A DNA stretch of 64,000 nt from Evansella vedderi (GTDB lineage Bacteria > Bacillota > Bacilli > Bacillales > Salisediminibacteriaceae): NCBI RefSeq assembly GCF_030813435.1, contig NZ_JAUSUG010000001.1, forward strand, positions 485,117 through 549,116, read 5' to 3'. Position 1 is the first letter of the stretch. Every line of letters begins with the position of its first letter. The position numbers were made by a program, and so were the translations under genes. Shown here piece after piece: positions 36,284-45,369 of the stretch. A model generated the notes under the pieces. The model ran no database searches, was not told the origin of the DNA, and saw only the letters and a program-made list of their open reading frames with translations.

Positions 36284-36324
36284 TATATAAGATTACTAGA
36301 TAGTAATTTTAATCAAATCTTGTA

Positions 36325-36364
36325 AACGATTTAGTGGTAGTTGTACGACTATCACTAAATCGTT
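36325..36364 (+). ncRNA. Intercistronic stem-loop
   Basis: AACGATTTAGTG pairs perfectly with CACTAAATCGTT, with a second short pairing (GTAGT/GACTAT-like) near the loop. Stem-loops after binding-protein genes usually stabilise that part of the message so that more binding protein than permease is made; that reading is by analogy. Confidence 0.65.
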
Positions 36365-36394
36365 ATTTACATCCTAGAAAGTGGGTGAAATCCT

Positions 36395-37927
36395 ATGTCA
36401 GATATTATTTTAGAAATGAAAAATATAACCAAAACCTTTCCTGGTGTGAAGGCCCTTGATAATGTAAATATTAAAGTGCAAAAGGGAGAAATTCATGCTT
36501 TATGTGGTGAAAACGGGGCGGGAAAATCTACCCTTATGAAGGTATTGAGTGGTGTATATCCTTTCGGGACATATGATGGAGACATCTTATTTGAAGGTGA
36601 AGTATGTCAATTCAAGGATATTAATGAAAGTGAAAAGAAAGGTATCGTTATTATCCATCAAGAGTTAGCTTTAATTCCTGAGCTATCCATCTCTGAAAAT
36701 ATATTTTTAGGGAATGAGCAAGCAAATAAAGGGATTATTAATTGGAATAATACGATAACAAAGGCATCTAAGTTACTTGCTAAAGTGGGACTAACGGATG
36801 AGCCGAGAACGTTAGCGATGGATATTGGAGTAGGTAAACAGCAGTTAGTGGAAATTGCTAAAGCCTTATCGAAAGAAGTTAAGCTGCTAATCCTTGACGA
36901 GCCAACAGCGGCGTTAAATGAAGAGGACAGTGAAAATTTATTAAATCTATTATTAGAGTTTAAAAAACAAGGAATGACCTCTATCATTATTTCTCATAAA
37001 TTAAACGAGATTGAGTATGTTGCAGATAACGTAACAGTAATCAGGGACGGTCAATCCATAGAAACATTGTCTTTAGCTAAAGGAGAAGTAACGGAAGACC
37101 GTATTATTAAAGGGATGGTAGGTCGTGATTTGGAAAACCGTTTTCCACCAAGAGAACCGCAAATAGGGGAAACAATTTTCGAAGTCAAAAATTGGAACGT
37201 GGATGATCCGTTACATGCAGGCCGTAAACTCATTAAAGATGCTAATTTCCATATTAAAAAAGGTGAGATTGTTGGTATTGCAGGTTTAATGGGTGCTGGA
37301 AGAACGGAACTAGCCATGAGTATTTTCGGAAAGTCTTATGGTAAAAACATCACGGGTCAAATTATTAAAGACGGAAAAGAAATTCAAATCAATACTATTA
37401 AAGACGCCATTGACCATGGTTTGGCATATGTAACGGAAGACCGAAAAACATATGGACTCATTCTTATTGATGATATAAAGCACAATATTTCTCTTACAAG
37501 CTTAGAGAAGATTTCCAAAAATGGTTTCGTTGATAAAAACCGTGAAATACTGGAGGCGGAAGACTTCCGGAAAAAGATGAACATCCGCACACCAAGTATA
37601 AACCAAAAAACGGGTAACTTAAGTGGTGGAAATCAACAGAAGGTAGTTTTAAGTAAATGGATCTTATCAGAGCCGGATATTTTAATTTTAGATGAGCCTA
37701 CTCGTGGTATTGACGTAGGGGCAAAATACGAGATTTATAGTGTAATAAATGATTTAGCAGCACAAGGGAAAGCAGTTCTTGTCATTTCCTCAGAGCTTCC
37801 AGAGTTGCTCGGTTTAAGTGATCGTATTTATGCCTTAAGTGAAGGGCGGATCACAGGTGAAGTGCCGAGAGAAGAAGCTAACCAAGAGACATTAATGAAG
37901 TATATGACGAAGACAGGAGGAAACTAA
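36395..37927 (+). CDS. Sugar ABC transporter ATP-binding protein, GguA/XylG type
   Basis: 510 residues with two fused ATPase domains (RbsA/MglA class). The first has Walker [10 protein letters not shown], an [10 protein letters not shown] segment, Walker [13 protein letters not shown]; the second has GLMGAGRTE, the signature LSGGNQQK and [14 protein letters not shown]. The second P-loop is degenerate, as is usual. The TEDRK motif near 350 is also a family sign. ATG start behind GTGGGTG. One base separates its stop from the permease gene's short leader. Confidence 0.93.
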   Translation: MSDIILEMKNITKTFPGVKALDNVNIKVQKGEIHALCGENGAGKSTLMKVLSGVYPFGTYDGDILFEGEVCQFKDINESEKKGIVIIHQELALIPELSISENIFLGNEQANKGIINWNNTITKASKLLAKVGLTDEPRTLAMDIGVGKQQLVEIAKALSKEVKLLILDEPTAALNEEDSENLLNLLLEFKKQGMTSIIISHKLNEIEYVADNVTVIRDGQSIETLSLAKGEVTEDRIIKGMVGRDLENRFPPREPQIGETIFEVKNWNVDDPLHAGRKLIKDANFHIKKGEIVGIAGLMGAGRTELAMSIFGKSYGKNITGQIIKDGKEIQINTIKDAIDHGLAYVTEDRKTYGLILIDDIKHNISLTSLEKISKNGFVDKNREILEAEDFRKKMNIRTPSINQKTGNLSGGNQQKVVLSKWILSEPDILILDEPTRGIDVGAKYEIYSVINDLAAQGKAVLVISSELPELLGLSDRIYALSEGRITGEVPREEANQETLMKYMTKTGGN

Positions 37928-37928
37928 C

Positions 37929-39095
37929 ATGAAATTAGCCGATATTTTCAAAAATAATATGCGTTCATACGGAATGATCGTTGCTTTAATGTTTATCGTA
38001 TTATTATTTAGTATACTTTCTGATGGTATTTTATTAAGACCATTAAACGTAACAAACCTTATCTTACAAAATAGTTATATATTAGTGTTAGCGATTGGTA
38101 TGGTAATAGTAATTATCGCAGGGCATATTGATTTATCTGTAGGTTCAGTCTGTGCCTTCATCGGTGCTATCGCAGCTATTTTAATGATTGATATGCAAGT
38201 GCCAACTGCCTTAGCAGTATTCCTTTGTTTATTATTAGGTGCATTAATTGGAGCATGGAATGGACTCTTTATTGCCTATTTGAAAATGCCATCCTTTATC
38301 GTTACTTTAGCAGGGATGCTCCTATTTAGAGGTTTGACGATGGTAGTATTAGGAGGACAATCGAAATCTCCTTATCCTCCAGAGTTTCGTTTAATCAGCT
38401 CAGGTTTTATTCCCGATATTCCTTTCCTAGGCTTAAGTTCTTTGCATGTTTTAACGTTAATTGTTGGTGCAGTCCTTTCCCTTTTAGTTATTTTCAGTGA
38501 ATTAAAAGAGCGCCGCACGCAATTAAAACACCAATTTGCAGTGTTGCCTAAAGGCTTCTTCATTGCAAAGCTTGTAGCAATGGTAACAGTAATTAACGTC
38601 TTTACGTTTGTGCTAGCGTCTTACAGAGGTATTCCTAATATTCTAGTAATCTTATTCGTTTTAATTGTAGTCTTTACATTTGTTATGAATAAAACGGTTA
38701 TTGGACGTCACATTTATGCAACTGGTGGAAACCAAAAAGCTGCTGAATTATCCGGGGTTAAAACAAAGCGAGTAACTTTCTGGGTATTCGTAAACATGGG
38801 CTTCTTGTCCGCAATGGCTGGTTTAATCTATGCAGCACGTTTAAACGCTGCTACGCCAAGAGCGGGTACAATGTTTGAATTAGATGCCATCGCAGCGGCA
38901 TTTATCGGTGGTGCTTCCATGGCCGGTGGTGTAGGTACCATCGTGGGAGCAGTTGTTGGTGGACTTGTAATGGGTGTCATGAACAACGGTATGTCCTTAA
39001 TTGGAATCAGTATCGACTGGCAGCAGGCTATAAAAGGTCTTGTATTATTAGGTGCTGTAGGATTTGATATTTATAACCGTAATAAGTCTAAATAA
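37929..39095 (+). CDS. Sugar ABC transporter permease, GguB/XylH type
   Basis: 388 residues, longer than RbsC and matching XylH/GguB. About ten to eleven membrane segments. Family signs: AGHIDLSVGSVCAF near 60, MPSFIVTLAGMLLFRGL near 120, IYATGGNQKAAELSGV near 258 and FIGGASMAGGVGTIVGA near 320. ATG start with AGGAGG 8 nt upstream. Together with the two genes before it this makes a full importer, closed by a terminator. Confidence 0.93.
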   Translation: MKLADIFKNNMRSYGMIVALMFIVLLFSILSDGILLRPLNVTNLILQNSYILVLAIGMVIVIIAGHIDLSVGSVCAFIGAIAAILMIDMQVPTALAVFLCLLLGALIGAWNGLFIAYLKMPSFIVTLAGMLLFRGLTMVVLGGQSKSPYPPEFRLISSGFIPDIPFLGLSSLHVLTLIVGAVLSLLVIFSELKERRTQLKHQFAVLPKGFFIAKLVAMVTVINVFTFVLASYRGIPNILVILFVLIVVFTFVMNKTVIGRHIYATGGNQKAAELSGVKTKRVTFWVFVNMGFLSAMAGLIYAARLNAATPRAGTMFELDAIAAAFIGGASMAGGVGTIVGAVVGGLVMGVMNNGMSLIGISIDWQQAIKGLVLLGAVGFDIYNRNKSK

Positions 39096-39100
39096 TAGAG

Positions 39101-39137
39101 AAGGCGAGTCAAAAGGTAGCTTTTGACTCGCCTTTTT
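39101..39137 (+). terminator. Terminator of the sugar importer operon
   Basis: AAGGCGAGTCAAAAG pairs perfectly with CTTTTGACTCGCCTT around GTAG, followed by TTT. It also abuts the stop of the convergent fragment. Confidence 0.92.
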
Positions 39138-39558
39138 AATAGATTAATCTAATTTCCTCCGTTTCCTCGTAGCGTTCCATGTTTTTGGTGACAATGATGT
39201 CTTCGATCCCGATGATATTTAATCCCACGTAAAATAGGAGGGTAAAAATAAGATAGAATCTTACTAAAGACAGACGGTTTGCCCAAACCCTCAGAAGGGT
39301 GAAAGCAAAAATGACGACCAAATAGATCATAAATGCATGGGCAAAAATTCGGGAATACGTATAGCCAAAGGCTTCTTCATACATCAGTAACCGCATAAAG
39401 GCAGAGGTAAGCATCACACCACTAAAGACAATGAGCAGCGTCAAAAGTATTTGCACTAATGAAGCTAGCCCTTTTTTGGAAAAAAGGAGAATTGCCGTTA
39501 ATGTAACAAAGTTAATAACCGTTACCACAGGGTGGTAGGAGAAAATAGCAATCGCTTC
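39136..39558 (-). pseudogene. C-terminal fragment of a DUF4153/DUF4173-type membrane protein
   Basis: About 140 residues readable, with four membrane segments and the YEEAFGYTYSRIFAHAFMI motif plus MERYEETEEI near the end, features I associate with the C terminus of DUF4173-like proteins of ~500 residues. The reading frame is open up to the R2 palindrome at 39559 and shows no convincing start with a ribosome site (only a GTG at 39528). I infer a 5' deletion whose breakpoint is the palindrome. A genuine short protein cannot be fully excluded. Confidence 0.6.
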
Positions 39559-39602
39559 GAGGCCACTGAAAAAGGGAAAAAACGTCCTTTTTCAGTGGCC
39601 TC
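39559..39602. mobile_element. R2 palindromic mini-element, copy 2
   Basis: 44 bp, the reverse complement of the copy at 11128 with one extra T in the centre. Flanks CTTC/GAAG extend the palindrome, but no direct target repeat is seen. It separates the broken membrane gene from galE. Confidence 0.75.
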
Positions 39603-39631
39603 GAAGTTGCAACACTCGTTTTTGCTATTAT

Positions 39632-40639
39632 TTAATATCCATTGGGATTTGATTCTTGCCAGCGCCAGGAGTCGCGGCACATTTCTTCGATTCCTTTTTC
39701 GGCAGACCAACCTAAGTCTCTTTTTGCTTTCGTTGGATCAGCATAGCATTCCCCAATGTCACCAGGTCTTCTTGCTGTTATTTTATATGGGACAGTCTTG
39801 CCAGATGCCTTTTCAAAGGCCATGACCATTTCAAGGACACTGTAGCCTTGGCCTGTTCCGAGGTTATAGGCATTAACTCCCTTTGTTTCTGTTACATATT
39901 CTAATGCCTTCAAATGACCTTTCGCTAGATCTACTACGTGGATGTAATCACGGACACCAGTGCCGTCTACGGTATTGTAATCATTCCCGAATACTTGCAA
40001 CTCTGGAAGCTTACCAACGGCCACTTGCGTAATATATGGCATGAGGTTATTTGGAATTCCATTAGGGTCTTCACCAATTCTCCCACTTTCATGAGCGCCA
40101 ATCGGATTAAAATAACGGAGGAGGGAGATGCTCCAATCGTTATCAGAAACGTGAAGATCCCGGAGGATTTCCTCAATCATTAGCTTAGATCGGCCATAAG
40201 GATTCGTTGCACTTAATGGGAAGTCCTCAGAAATGGGAACACGCTCTGGCATTCCATACACCGTTGCAGAAGAACTGAACACGATTTTTTTAACATCATG
40301 CTTTTTCATGACTTCACAGAGGTTTAATGTTCCAGTAATGTTATTGTGATAGTAGTAGAGTGGTTTTTCCACCGATTCACCTACTGCTTTAAGACCCGCA
40401 AAATGGATGACTGCTCCAATGGATTCTTTTTGAAAAACTTCATCTAAATTATCTGCATGTAATAGATCCACCTCATAAAAAGGAAAGCCTTTCCCCGTTA
40501 ACTCCTTCACCCTTTTTAGGGATTCCATCTTACTGTTAGAGAGGTTGTCCAACACAACGATCTCATATCCAGCGTTTAATAATTCCACACAAGTGTGACT
40601 ACCAATATAGCCAGCACCACCAGTTACTAATATTGCCAA
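39632..40639 (-). CDS. galE: UDP-glucose 4-epimerase
   Basis: 335 residues of the short-chain epimerase family; interconverts UDP-glucose and UDP-galactose. NAD site [15 protein letters not shown] at the N terminus, catalytic SSSATVYG (Ser) and [10 protein letters not shown] (Tyr-x3-Lys, YGRSK), then [19 protein letters not shown] and [13 protein letters not shown], all typical GalE. Start is TTG, 9 nt after GGAGG. It may supply UDP-galactose for the exopolysaccharide made by the eps genes, or serve galactose use with the sugar importer; both are inference. Confidence 0.95.
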   Translation of the reverse strand: MAILVTGGAGYIGSHTCVELLNAGYEIVVLDNLSNSKMESLKRVKELTGKGFPFYEVDLLHADNLDEVFQKESIGAVIHFAGLKAVGESVEKPLYYYHNNITGTLNLCEVMKKHDVKKIVFSSSATVYGMPERVPISEDFPLSATNPYGRSKLMIEEILRDLHVSDNDWSISLLRYFNPIGAHESGRIGEDPNGIPNNLMPYITQVAVGKLPELQVFGNDYNTVDGTGVRDYIHVVDLAKGHLKALEYVTETKGVNAYNLGTGQGYSVLEMVMAFEKASGKTVPYKITARRPGDIGECYADPTKAKRDLGWSAEKGIEEMCRDSWRWQESNPNGY

Positions 40640-40853
40640 GTTCTGCCGCCTCCTTTTAGTACCATATGAAGCACCTACTGATTTCTATATTTTAACATAT
40701 TATTTGTAGCTTACGTAATTTTCTATAGAAGTTTAGAAAAAGTAATCAGTCTAATTTAAGTATTTTTCATGACATTAAAGGGGTTTATTACAATTTTTTT
40801 TAAAAAACACCGTAGAATTTCCTTGGAAATAGTTTGATTTTTGTCGAAAAAAT

Positions 40854-40892
40854 AGATGTCTCGAAAGGTGTGTTCAGCCTTTGAAGACATCT
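40854..40892 (-). terminator. Terminator of the 95-aa gene
   Basis: AGATGTCT and AGACATCT close a stem with AAAGG/CCTTT inside; on the minus strand it is followed by ATTTTTTC. Confidence 0.75.
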
Positions 40893-40905
40893 TTAATCTT
40901 AATTG

Positions 40906-41193
40906 CTATTCTATTTCTTCCTTAGATAACCACTGTTTAATTTGTTCTTTTTCATTAGTTGTTAGTTGATAATTAGGGGAATCGCAGCCTTCCTCCCGGA
41001 GGATTACCTGCAATATCTCCTTGCTTTCTTCATCTAAAATAACAAGTATTTCGGGATCTTCCATATCATTCGGCATCTCCGAAGAGGAAAAACCAATAAT
41101 GCAATGAATCCAATGTTGCATAAGATAGGTATCCTTTAAATGTAAATTGGTGAATGTTGTTTCTATATATTTTTCAGCATTTAAATCAATCAA
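40906..41193 (-). CDS. Hypothetical protein, 95 aa, acidic
   Basis: Not recognised. An acidic soluble protein with a patch ILVILDEESKEILQVILREEG in the middle and a C-terminal helix (EKEQIKQWLSKEEIE). Two Cys. It starts with TTG, preceded by AGGAGAA at good spacing, and ends in a terminator, so expression is likely. The ~360 bp before it, up to the YjcZ-like gene, show no other gene; they must hold two divergent promoters. Confidence 0.6.
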   Translation of the reverse strand: MIDLNAEKYIETTFTNLHLKDTYLMQHWIHCIIGFSSSEMPNDMEDPEILVILDEESKEILQVILREEGCDSPNYQLTTNEKEQIKQWLSKEEIE

Positions 41194-41553
41194 GGGAATT
41201 TCTCCTAACTTATATGTATTTCAAAAACCTTTTTTTTGACCAATCGATAGGAATTCCTTCGGGGGAATGTTCATTAGGCATAGCCGGGAGCATTTCCTCA
41301 TGAGTTCCCGATAGCAAGGGCTCTACACCTATAGAATAATCATTTAGACTATCTTTATACTACAGAACAAAGGGAAGATTTCCTCTGCTTTTATTATGGT
41401 AGGCGACTCTGTTTTCGGGAACAAAGTGGTAAGAGGATATAGGCATTTACACTAATTAGTATTAATACCTAATAACCGTTATAAATGTCCATTCGCAATT
41501 GGTCGTTTAACATAAGCTACTTATTGAAGCATAACAAAGGAGCTGATTAAATT

Positions 41554-41712
41554 ATGGCATACCCAGGTAAAGACGCTACAGTAGCAGGAGCCGGATGCGC
41601 ACCAGAGGCAGCTGCGCCAGCCCCAGGACCTGCAGTAGGTGGCTTTGCGTTTATTATCGTTATTTTCGTACTGCTTGCGATCATTGGAGCAGTTATCGTT
41701 AGAGCTTACTAG
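41554..41712 (+). CDS. YjcZ-family small sporulation protein
   Basis: 52 residues. The N-terminal half is Ala/Pro-rich (CAPEAAAPAPGPAVGG); the second half is one membrane segment, GFAFIIVIFVLLAIIGAVIV, the hallmark of YjcZ-type proteins (GFALIVVLFILLIIVG in relatives). Such proteins are made during sporulation in Bacillus. ATG start with AAAGGAG 11 nt upstream, and a terminator directly after the stop. Confidence 0.75.
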   Translation: MAYPGKDATVAGAGCAPEAAAPAPGPAVGGFAFIIVIFVLLAIIGAVIVRAY

Positions 41713-41724
41713 GAAAAACAATGA

Positions 41725-41760
41725 GGGACCAAGGCATTGGCTTTGGTCCCGTTTGGGTTT
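41725..41760 (+). terminator. Terminator after the YjcZ-like gene
   Basis: GGGACCAA pairs with TTGGTCCC around GGCATTGGC, followed by GTTTGGGTTTTATT. Confidence 0.75.
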
Positions 41761-42161
41761 TATTCCCCATCATTTAGTAATGCACTATACCTAAATGTCA
41801 TGATTAAAAAGAGGAGAAAGCTGACTGCTAAAATGGTTCCTCCTACAATAAAGTATATGAGGGAAAAAGTTGGAGATACAAAACCTGGTTGGAAGAAGTA
41901 CATCCACATTCCTGTCGTAAGACCAATGCTTCCAAAAACGGCTGTCCATACATGAGCATTTGCTAGTTTTGATTCCTTTGGTATTCTAAATACAGCATAG
42001 AAGATCCCGAAGGCAAAAAGAGACAGCCAACCAACAAGAAGAATATGTCCATGAACGGTATTCCATCTGTAGTCCGCAGCACCTGCCATATGACTTCCGA
42101 TAAAAACGCCAATAACCGCGTAAATTGCTGCCATTTGTATTAAAACCCTTGCTTTATTCAC
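41760..42161 (-). CDS. Short heme-copper-oxidase-subunit-I-like membrane protein
   Basis: 133 residues with four membrane segments. The second holds VHGHILLVGWLSLFAFG, similar to the heme-ligand helix of CcoN/NorB-type oxidase subunit I, but the protein is only about a quarter of their length and lacks the copper-site histidines. Stand-alone proteins of this type occur in Bacillaceae, sometimes labelled cytochrome-c oxidase. A role in heme binding is possible but unproven. GTG start, 5 nt after GAGGTG. Confidence 0.62.
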   Translation of the reverse strand: MNKARVLIQMAAIYAVIGVFIGSHMAGAADYRWNTVHGHILLVGWLSLFAFGIFYAVFRIPKESKLANAHVWTAVFGSIGLTTGMWMYFFQPGFVSPTFSLIYFIVGGTILAVSFLLFLIMTFRYSALLNDGE

Positions 42162-42181
42162 ATTTACACCTCGTTTATAGT

Positions 42182-42478
42182 AGTTAATCTATGCCTCTAT
42201 ATTTTATCAACAAAATAGTACTTTTCCAAATAAATAACCCAAGAAGAGAAGAGAGAGTTTATTAGAAAAAAAGTGAGTGATACATTTTATCATCACATAG
42301 TAGATAATTCCTAGAAAGGGGATTGGTATAAGTATATAAAATAGGACTAAAGTTATTTTGGGGAGGTAGATTTAGTGGGATAAATTATACGAAAGTTCAA
42401 ATAGATTGAATAATAATAAGATTATTGGTAGAATTATGTTATTAAATGAAAAATTTTGACAAAATCTGAAGTGTACAG
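42182..42478. other. AT-rich intergenic region without recognised features
   Basis: Roughly 300 bp. It should hold divergent promoters for the 133-aa gene and the DUF5317 gene. No convincing -35/-10 pair, operator or phased array was seen. Confidence 0.4.
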
Positions 42479-42487
42479 GTGGAAATT

Positions 42488-43060
42488 ATGGTCTTTGATG
42501 GTATCATTCTATCTATATTAGTTGGGTTTATTAGAAGGGGGAATTTATTAGGCTTTGCAGAGCTGAAGCTAAGAGGTGCACTTATATTTCCTCTTATTTT
42601 ATTTGTACAAGTTTTTATATTTCTTTTTCAGGATAGATGGTCACCATTAGAAGCTGTTAGTATCTATATTTTTATGGCAGTATATATTGTTGGACTCTAT
42701 TTCCTTTGGCTTAACCGTAATTTACATGGATTCCTTCTAATTTTTGCAGGGGTGTTCTTAAATTTTCTTGTCATGGCAGTAAATGGCGGCAGAATGCCTG
42801 TATCCCTTGAGGCAGCACAAATACTTGATCCAATGTACATAGAGGTTTTAAAAAATGGGGTTTATGCTAAACATACGGCATTAACTGAAACAACTAGATT
42901 AGCATTTTTAGGTGATGTTATTCCATTAAACATTCCTTTTCGTAATAACCAAGTGATTAGTATTGGTGATGTATTTATGAATATTGGAATTTTCTTATTT
43001 ATTCAACATCTTATGTTAAGTCATAAGAAAGATATATTTAAAGAGGCAAAAGCTAGTTAA
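42488..43060 (+). CDS. DUF5317 family membrane protein
   Basis: 190 residues with about five membrane segments. The family mark is FLVMAVNGGRMPVSLEAAQIL near residue 100 followed by a conserved KHTALTETTRLAFLGDVIPL stretch. Function is unknown. The start is ATG at 42488, 5 nt after AGGTGG. It is followed within 16 bp by a 34-codon membrane peptide gene, then a GGDEF/HD-GYP gene, suggesting one transcript linked to cyclic-di-GMP signalling. Confidence 0.78.
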   Translation: MVFDGIILSILVGFIRRGNLLGFAELKLRGALIFPLILFVQVFIFLFQDRWSPLEAVSIYIFMAVYIVGLYFLWLNRNLHGFLLIFAGVFLNFLVMAVNGGRMPVSLEAAQILDPMYIEVLKNGVYAKHTALTETTRLAFLGDVIPLNIPFRNNQVISIGDVFMNIGIFLFIQHLMLSHKKDIFKEAKAS

Positions 43061-43075
43061 CAGGAGGTGAATAGG

Positions 43076-43180
43076 ATGGAGAAAAGAATGAAAGGTATTA
43101 AACTTACAAATGCAATCATTAATATTGCAATTATTGGTTCACTAATTGTTGCGTTAACTTCTGGTTACAAATTACTATAA
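43076..43180 (+). CDS. 34-aa single-span membrane peptide
   Basis: A very short gene: MEKRMKGIKL, then a hydrophobic stretch (NAIINIAIIGSLIVAL) and a TSGYKLL tail. The ribosome site is one of the best in the window, AGGAGGTGA with 5-6 nt spacing, which argues for real translation. No family recognised. It could be a small regulator of a membrane neighbour or a secreted signal precursor. Its stop codon lies inside the 5' arm of the following hairpin. Confidence 0.65.
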   Translation: MEKRMKGIKLTNAIINIAIIGSLIVALTSGYKLL

Positions 43181-43228
43181 TTTTTTTAGGGGAAGTGTAA
43201 GGAATTACACTTTCCCTAAAAAAATTAT
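43177..43228. promoter_or_regulatory. 24-bp stem with GGAA tetraloop before the GGDEF/HD-GYP gene
   Basis: The arms at 43177-43200 and 43205-43228 pair over 24 bp with one G-U, closed by GGAA (a GNRA loop). The T-rich side is the 5' arm and the A-rich side the 3' arm, the opposite of a terminator, so no U run follows on either strand. It ends ~18 nt before the next start codon and could block ribosome access or guide RNA cleavage. Confidence 0.7.
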
Positions 43229-43245
43229 AAGAGCGTGATTTGAAA

Positions 43246-45105
43246 ATGCATAATATATCCAAGTCTTCCATTTATGTTGGGACTATTTGTATACTCGGAA
43301 TATCCGTTTTTTTATTAAATTTTGATAGTACGTTTAATTTTGATGCAAACAACTGGTCAACAATACTATTTTTGGTTATTTCTGTTATACTACTAAATCA
43401 CTTTATAATTGTTATACCGCCAAATGGAAATGGCCTATCAATGGATTCGGCTATTTATTTAGCTTCTGCATTTATTTTTGGTATAGAGCTGACTTTAGCC
43501 GTACTATTGTGGAGCAGTCTCATTTGGGTCCTTTATGAGCGGAAAATCCTATGGTGGAAACAATTATTTAATTTTTCCATTTATTCCATAATGATAATTG
43601 GAGCATACTATTCATTTGTCATCACAGGAGGAAATATTGGAGTTATCGATATAGATCAATTAATTCCTTATTTTATTTCCTTATCCATTTATTTTTCTTT
43701 AAATGTAGCGTTGATTGGTATTTTCTTTATTTTGAATGGTACGGAAAGTATTTTTACCTTAATCAAAGGAATGATAAAAGAAACCATTACTAGTTATTTA
43801 ACTACTCTAGTACTTTCCATTATTCTTGCAATCTTATTGACTTCACAACAAAATTTTGGTTTGTTTTTGTTTACAACCGTAGTTGTGTTACTTTCTATTG
43901 TTTTCAAACAATATTTTCTTCTCTATAAAGAAGTAGCCAAAAAAGCAAATGTGGATGAGTTGACGGGGCTTTATAACCATAGTTATTTTAAAGAAATTTT
44001 AGATGATTATCTGATTAATAAGAAACCAGATCAGTTAAGTCTCGCTTTTCTCGATATTGATGATTTCAAAAAGTATAATGACAATTACGGTCATATTGCT
44101 GGTGATGAATTGTTAAAGTATTTCGGGAAAATTCTAAAGGAAACATGTGAAAAAGATGATTTCTTTGTCGCACGATATGGTGGCGAAGAATTTGCAGTAA
44201 TTCTTCCTAATATGGGAGGACGTGAAACCTTTCTTTATTTGAATAAAATGCGGAAAAAATTAAATGATTCGTATTTTAAGGGTGTAGAAGTTCTCCCTTA
44301 TGGCTGCCTATCTTTTTCATGTGGAGTTGTGGAATATGAAAAGGGTATCTACAATTCAACTGAATTTATTGGGAAGGCTGACCAGGCAATGTACCGTGCA
44401 AAATTGGAAGGGAAAAATACGGTTCATTTATTTAATGAGAATGATTTAGAAACTACGATGCTAGATTATGAAAAGGAAATTGAGCATTTAGAGCAGCAAG
44501 TCCGATTTTTCCTTTATAAAGATGTGTATACGTATCAGCATAGCAAGCGGGTCTATCAATACGCGAAGTTATTCGCTAACGAATTAAATTTATCTAACCA
44601 TGAAAAAAAACTGTTAGTTTTAGGTGCCCTAATTCATGACATTGGGAAAATTGAAATTCCTAGAAATATAATTAATAAGAAAGGCAAGCTTGACGCCTAT
44701 GAATGGGAAATGGTGAAAAATCATGTAATCTGGGGCAAGGAAATTGTGGCTACTAATAAATCGCTAGAAGGTCTGCTTCCATTAGTTGAACTTCACCATG
44801 AAAGATACGATGGTAAAGGATATCCACATGGTTTGAAAGGGGAAAGCATTCCTAAGTTAGCAAGAATTCTTTGTATAATTGACTCTTTTGATGCTATGAC
44901 AACAGAGCGACCTTACCAACCAACGAAATCTTTCCCTGAAGCAATTGAAGAATTGAAAAAGTGTGCCGGTACGCAGTTTGATCCCAAATATGTGCCGTTA
45001 TTTATTAACATGATTAAAGCCCATTATACTAATTTGATGTTTTCAAGCTCAAATGCCATTTTAGATAAAGGTGAGGCGGCATCTACCGTCGAGCAAGCAA
45101 AATAA
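43246..45105 (+). CDS. Membrane GGDEF and HD-GYP protein
   Basis: 619 residues. Residues ~8-225 hold about seven membrane segments, likely a sensor. A GGDEF domain follows with DELTGLYNHSYF, FLDIDDFKKYND and YGGEEFAV (intact GGEEF near 312), so diguanylate cyclase activity is possible. A C-terminal HD-GYP phosphodiesterase domain has LIHDIGKIEIP, HHERYDGKGYP and DSFDAMTTERPY, all catalytic residues present. So it may make and break cyclic-di-GMP. The ATG at 43246 has only a weak GTGAT upstream. Confidence 0.9.
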   Translation: MHNISKSSIYVGTICILGISVFLLNFDSTFNFDANNWSTILFLVISVILLNHFIIVIPPNGNGLSMDSAIYLASAFIFGIELTLAVLLWSSLIWVLYERKILWWKQLFNFSIYSIMIIGAYYSFVITGGNIGVIDIDQLIPYFISLSIYFSLNVALIGIFFILNGTESIFTLIKGMIKETITSYLTTLVLSIILAILLTSQQNFGLFLFTTVVVLLSIVFKQYFLLYKEVAKKANVDELTGLYNHSYFKEILDDYLINKKPDQLSLAFLDIDDFKKYNDNYGHIAGDELLKYFGKILKETCEKDDFFVARYGGEEFAVILPNMGGRETFLYLNKMRKKLNDSYFKGVEVLPYGCLSFSCGVVEYEKGIYNSTEFIGKADQAMYRAKLEGKNTVHLFNENDLETTMLDYEKEIEHLEQQVRFFLYKDVYTYQHSKRVYQYAKLFANELNLSNHEKKLLVLGALIHDIGKIEIPRNIINKKGKLDAYEWEMVKNHVIWGKEIVATNKSLEGLLPLVELHHERYDGKGYPHGLKGESIPKLARILCIIDSFDAMTTERPYQPTKSFPEAIEELKKCAGTQFDPKYVPLFINMIKAHYTNLMFSSSNAILDKGEAASTVEQAK

Positions 45106-45115
45106 AATAATGAAG

Positions 45116-45157
45116 GATGATACGAAAGGAAAACAAACGTATCATCTTTTCTTTTTA
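45116..45157 (+). terminator. Terminator after the GGDEF/HD-GYP gene
   Basis: GATGATACG pairs with CGTATCATC around 13 nt, followed by TTTTCTTTTT. Confidence 0.88.
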
Positions 45158-45196
45158 GTATAATCAAAAAAAACTTTACACAAATTAAAAATTTTA

Positions 45197-45225
45197 TTGA
45201 AAACGATTACACACGGTGGTAATAT
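45197..45225 (+). promoter_or_regulatory. Promoter with overlapping cre site
   Basis: TTGAAA (45197-45202), 17-nt spacer, TAATAT (45220-45225). TGAAAACGATTACA (45198-45211) fits the cre consensus TGWAANCGNTNWCA at every fixed position and covers the -35 box, so CcpA should repress when preferred sugars are present. Confidence 0.78.
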
Positions 45226-45369
45226 ATTTTTACAACGTTGTTAGAAACCTGGCGATGTTTAACTAACAGATGAAAAGGGAGGTGGAAATACAACTTTGTG
45301 AAAACTTCTTCAACTAGAACTTTTTAAGGCTACGGAAAATGGCTAGATCAAAACTAAGGGGGAACATTA

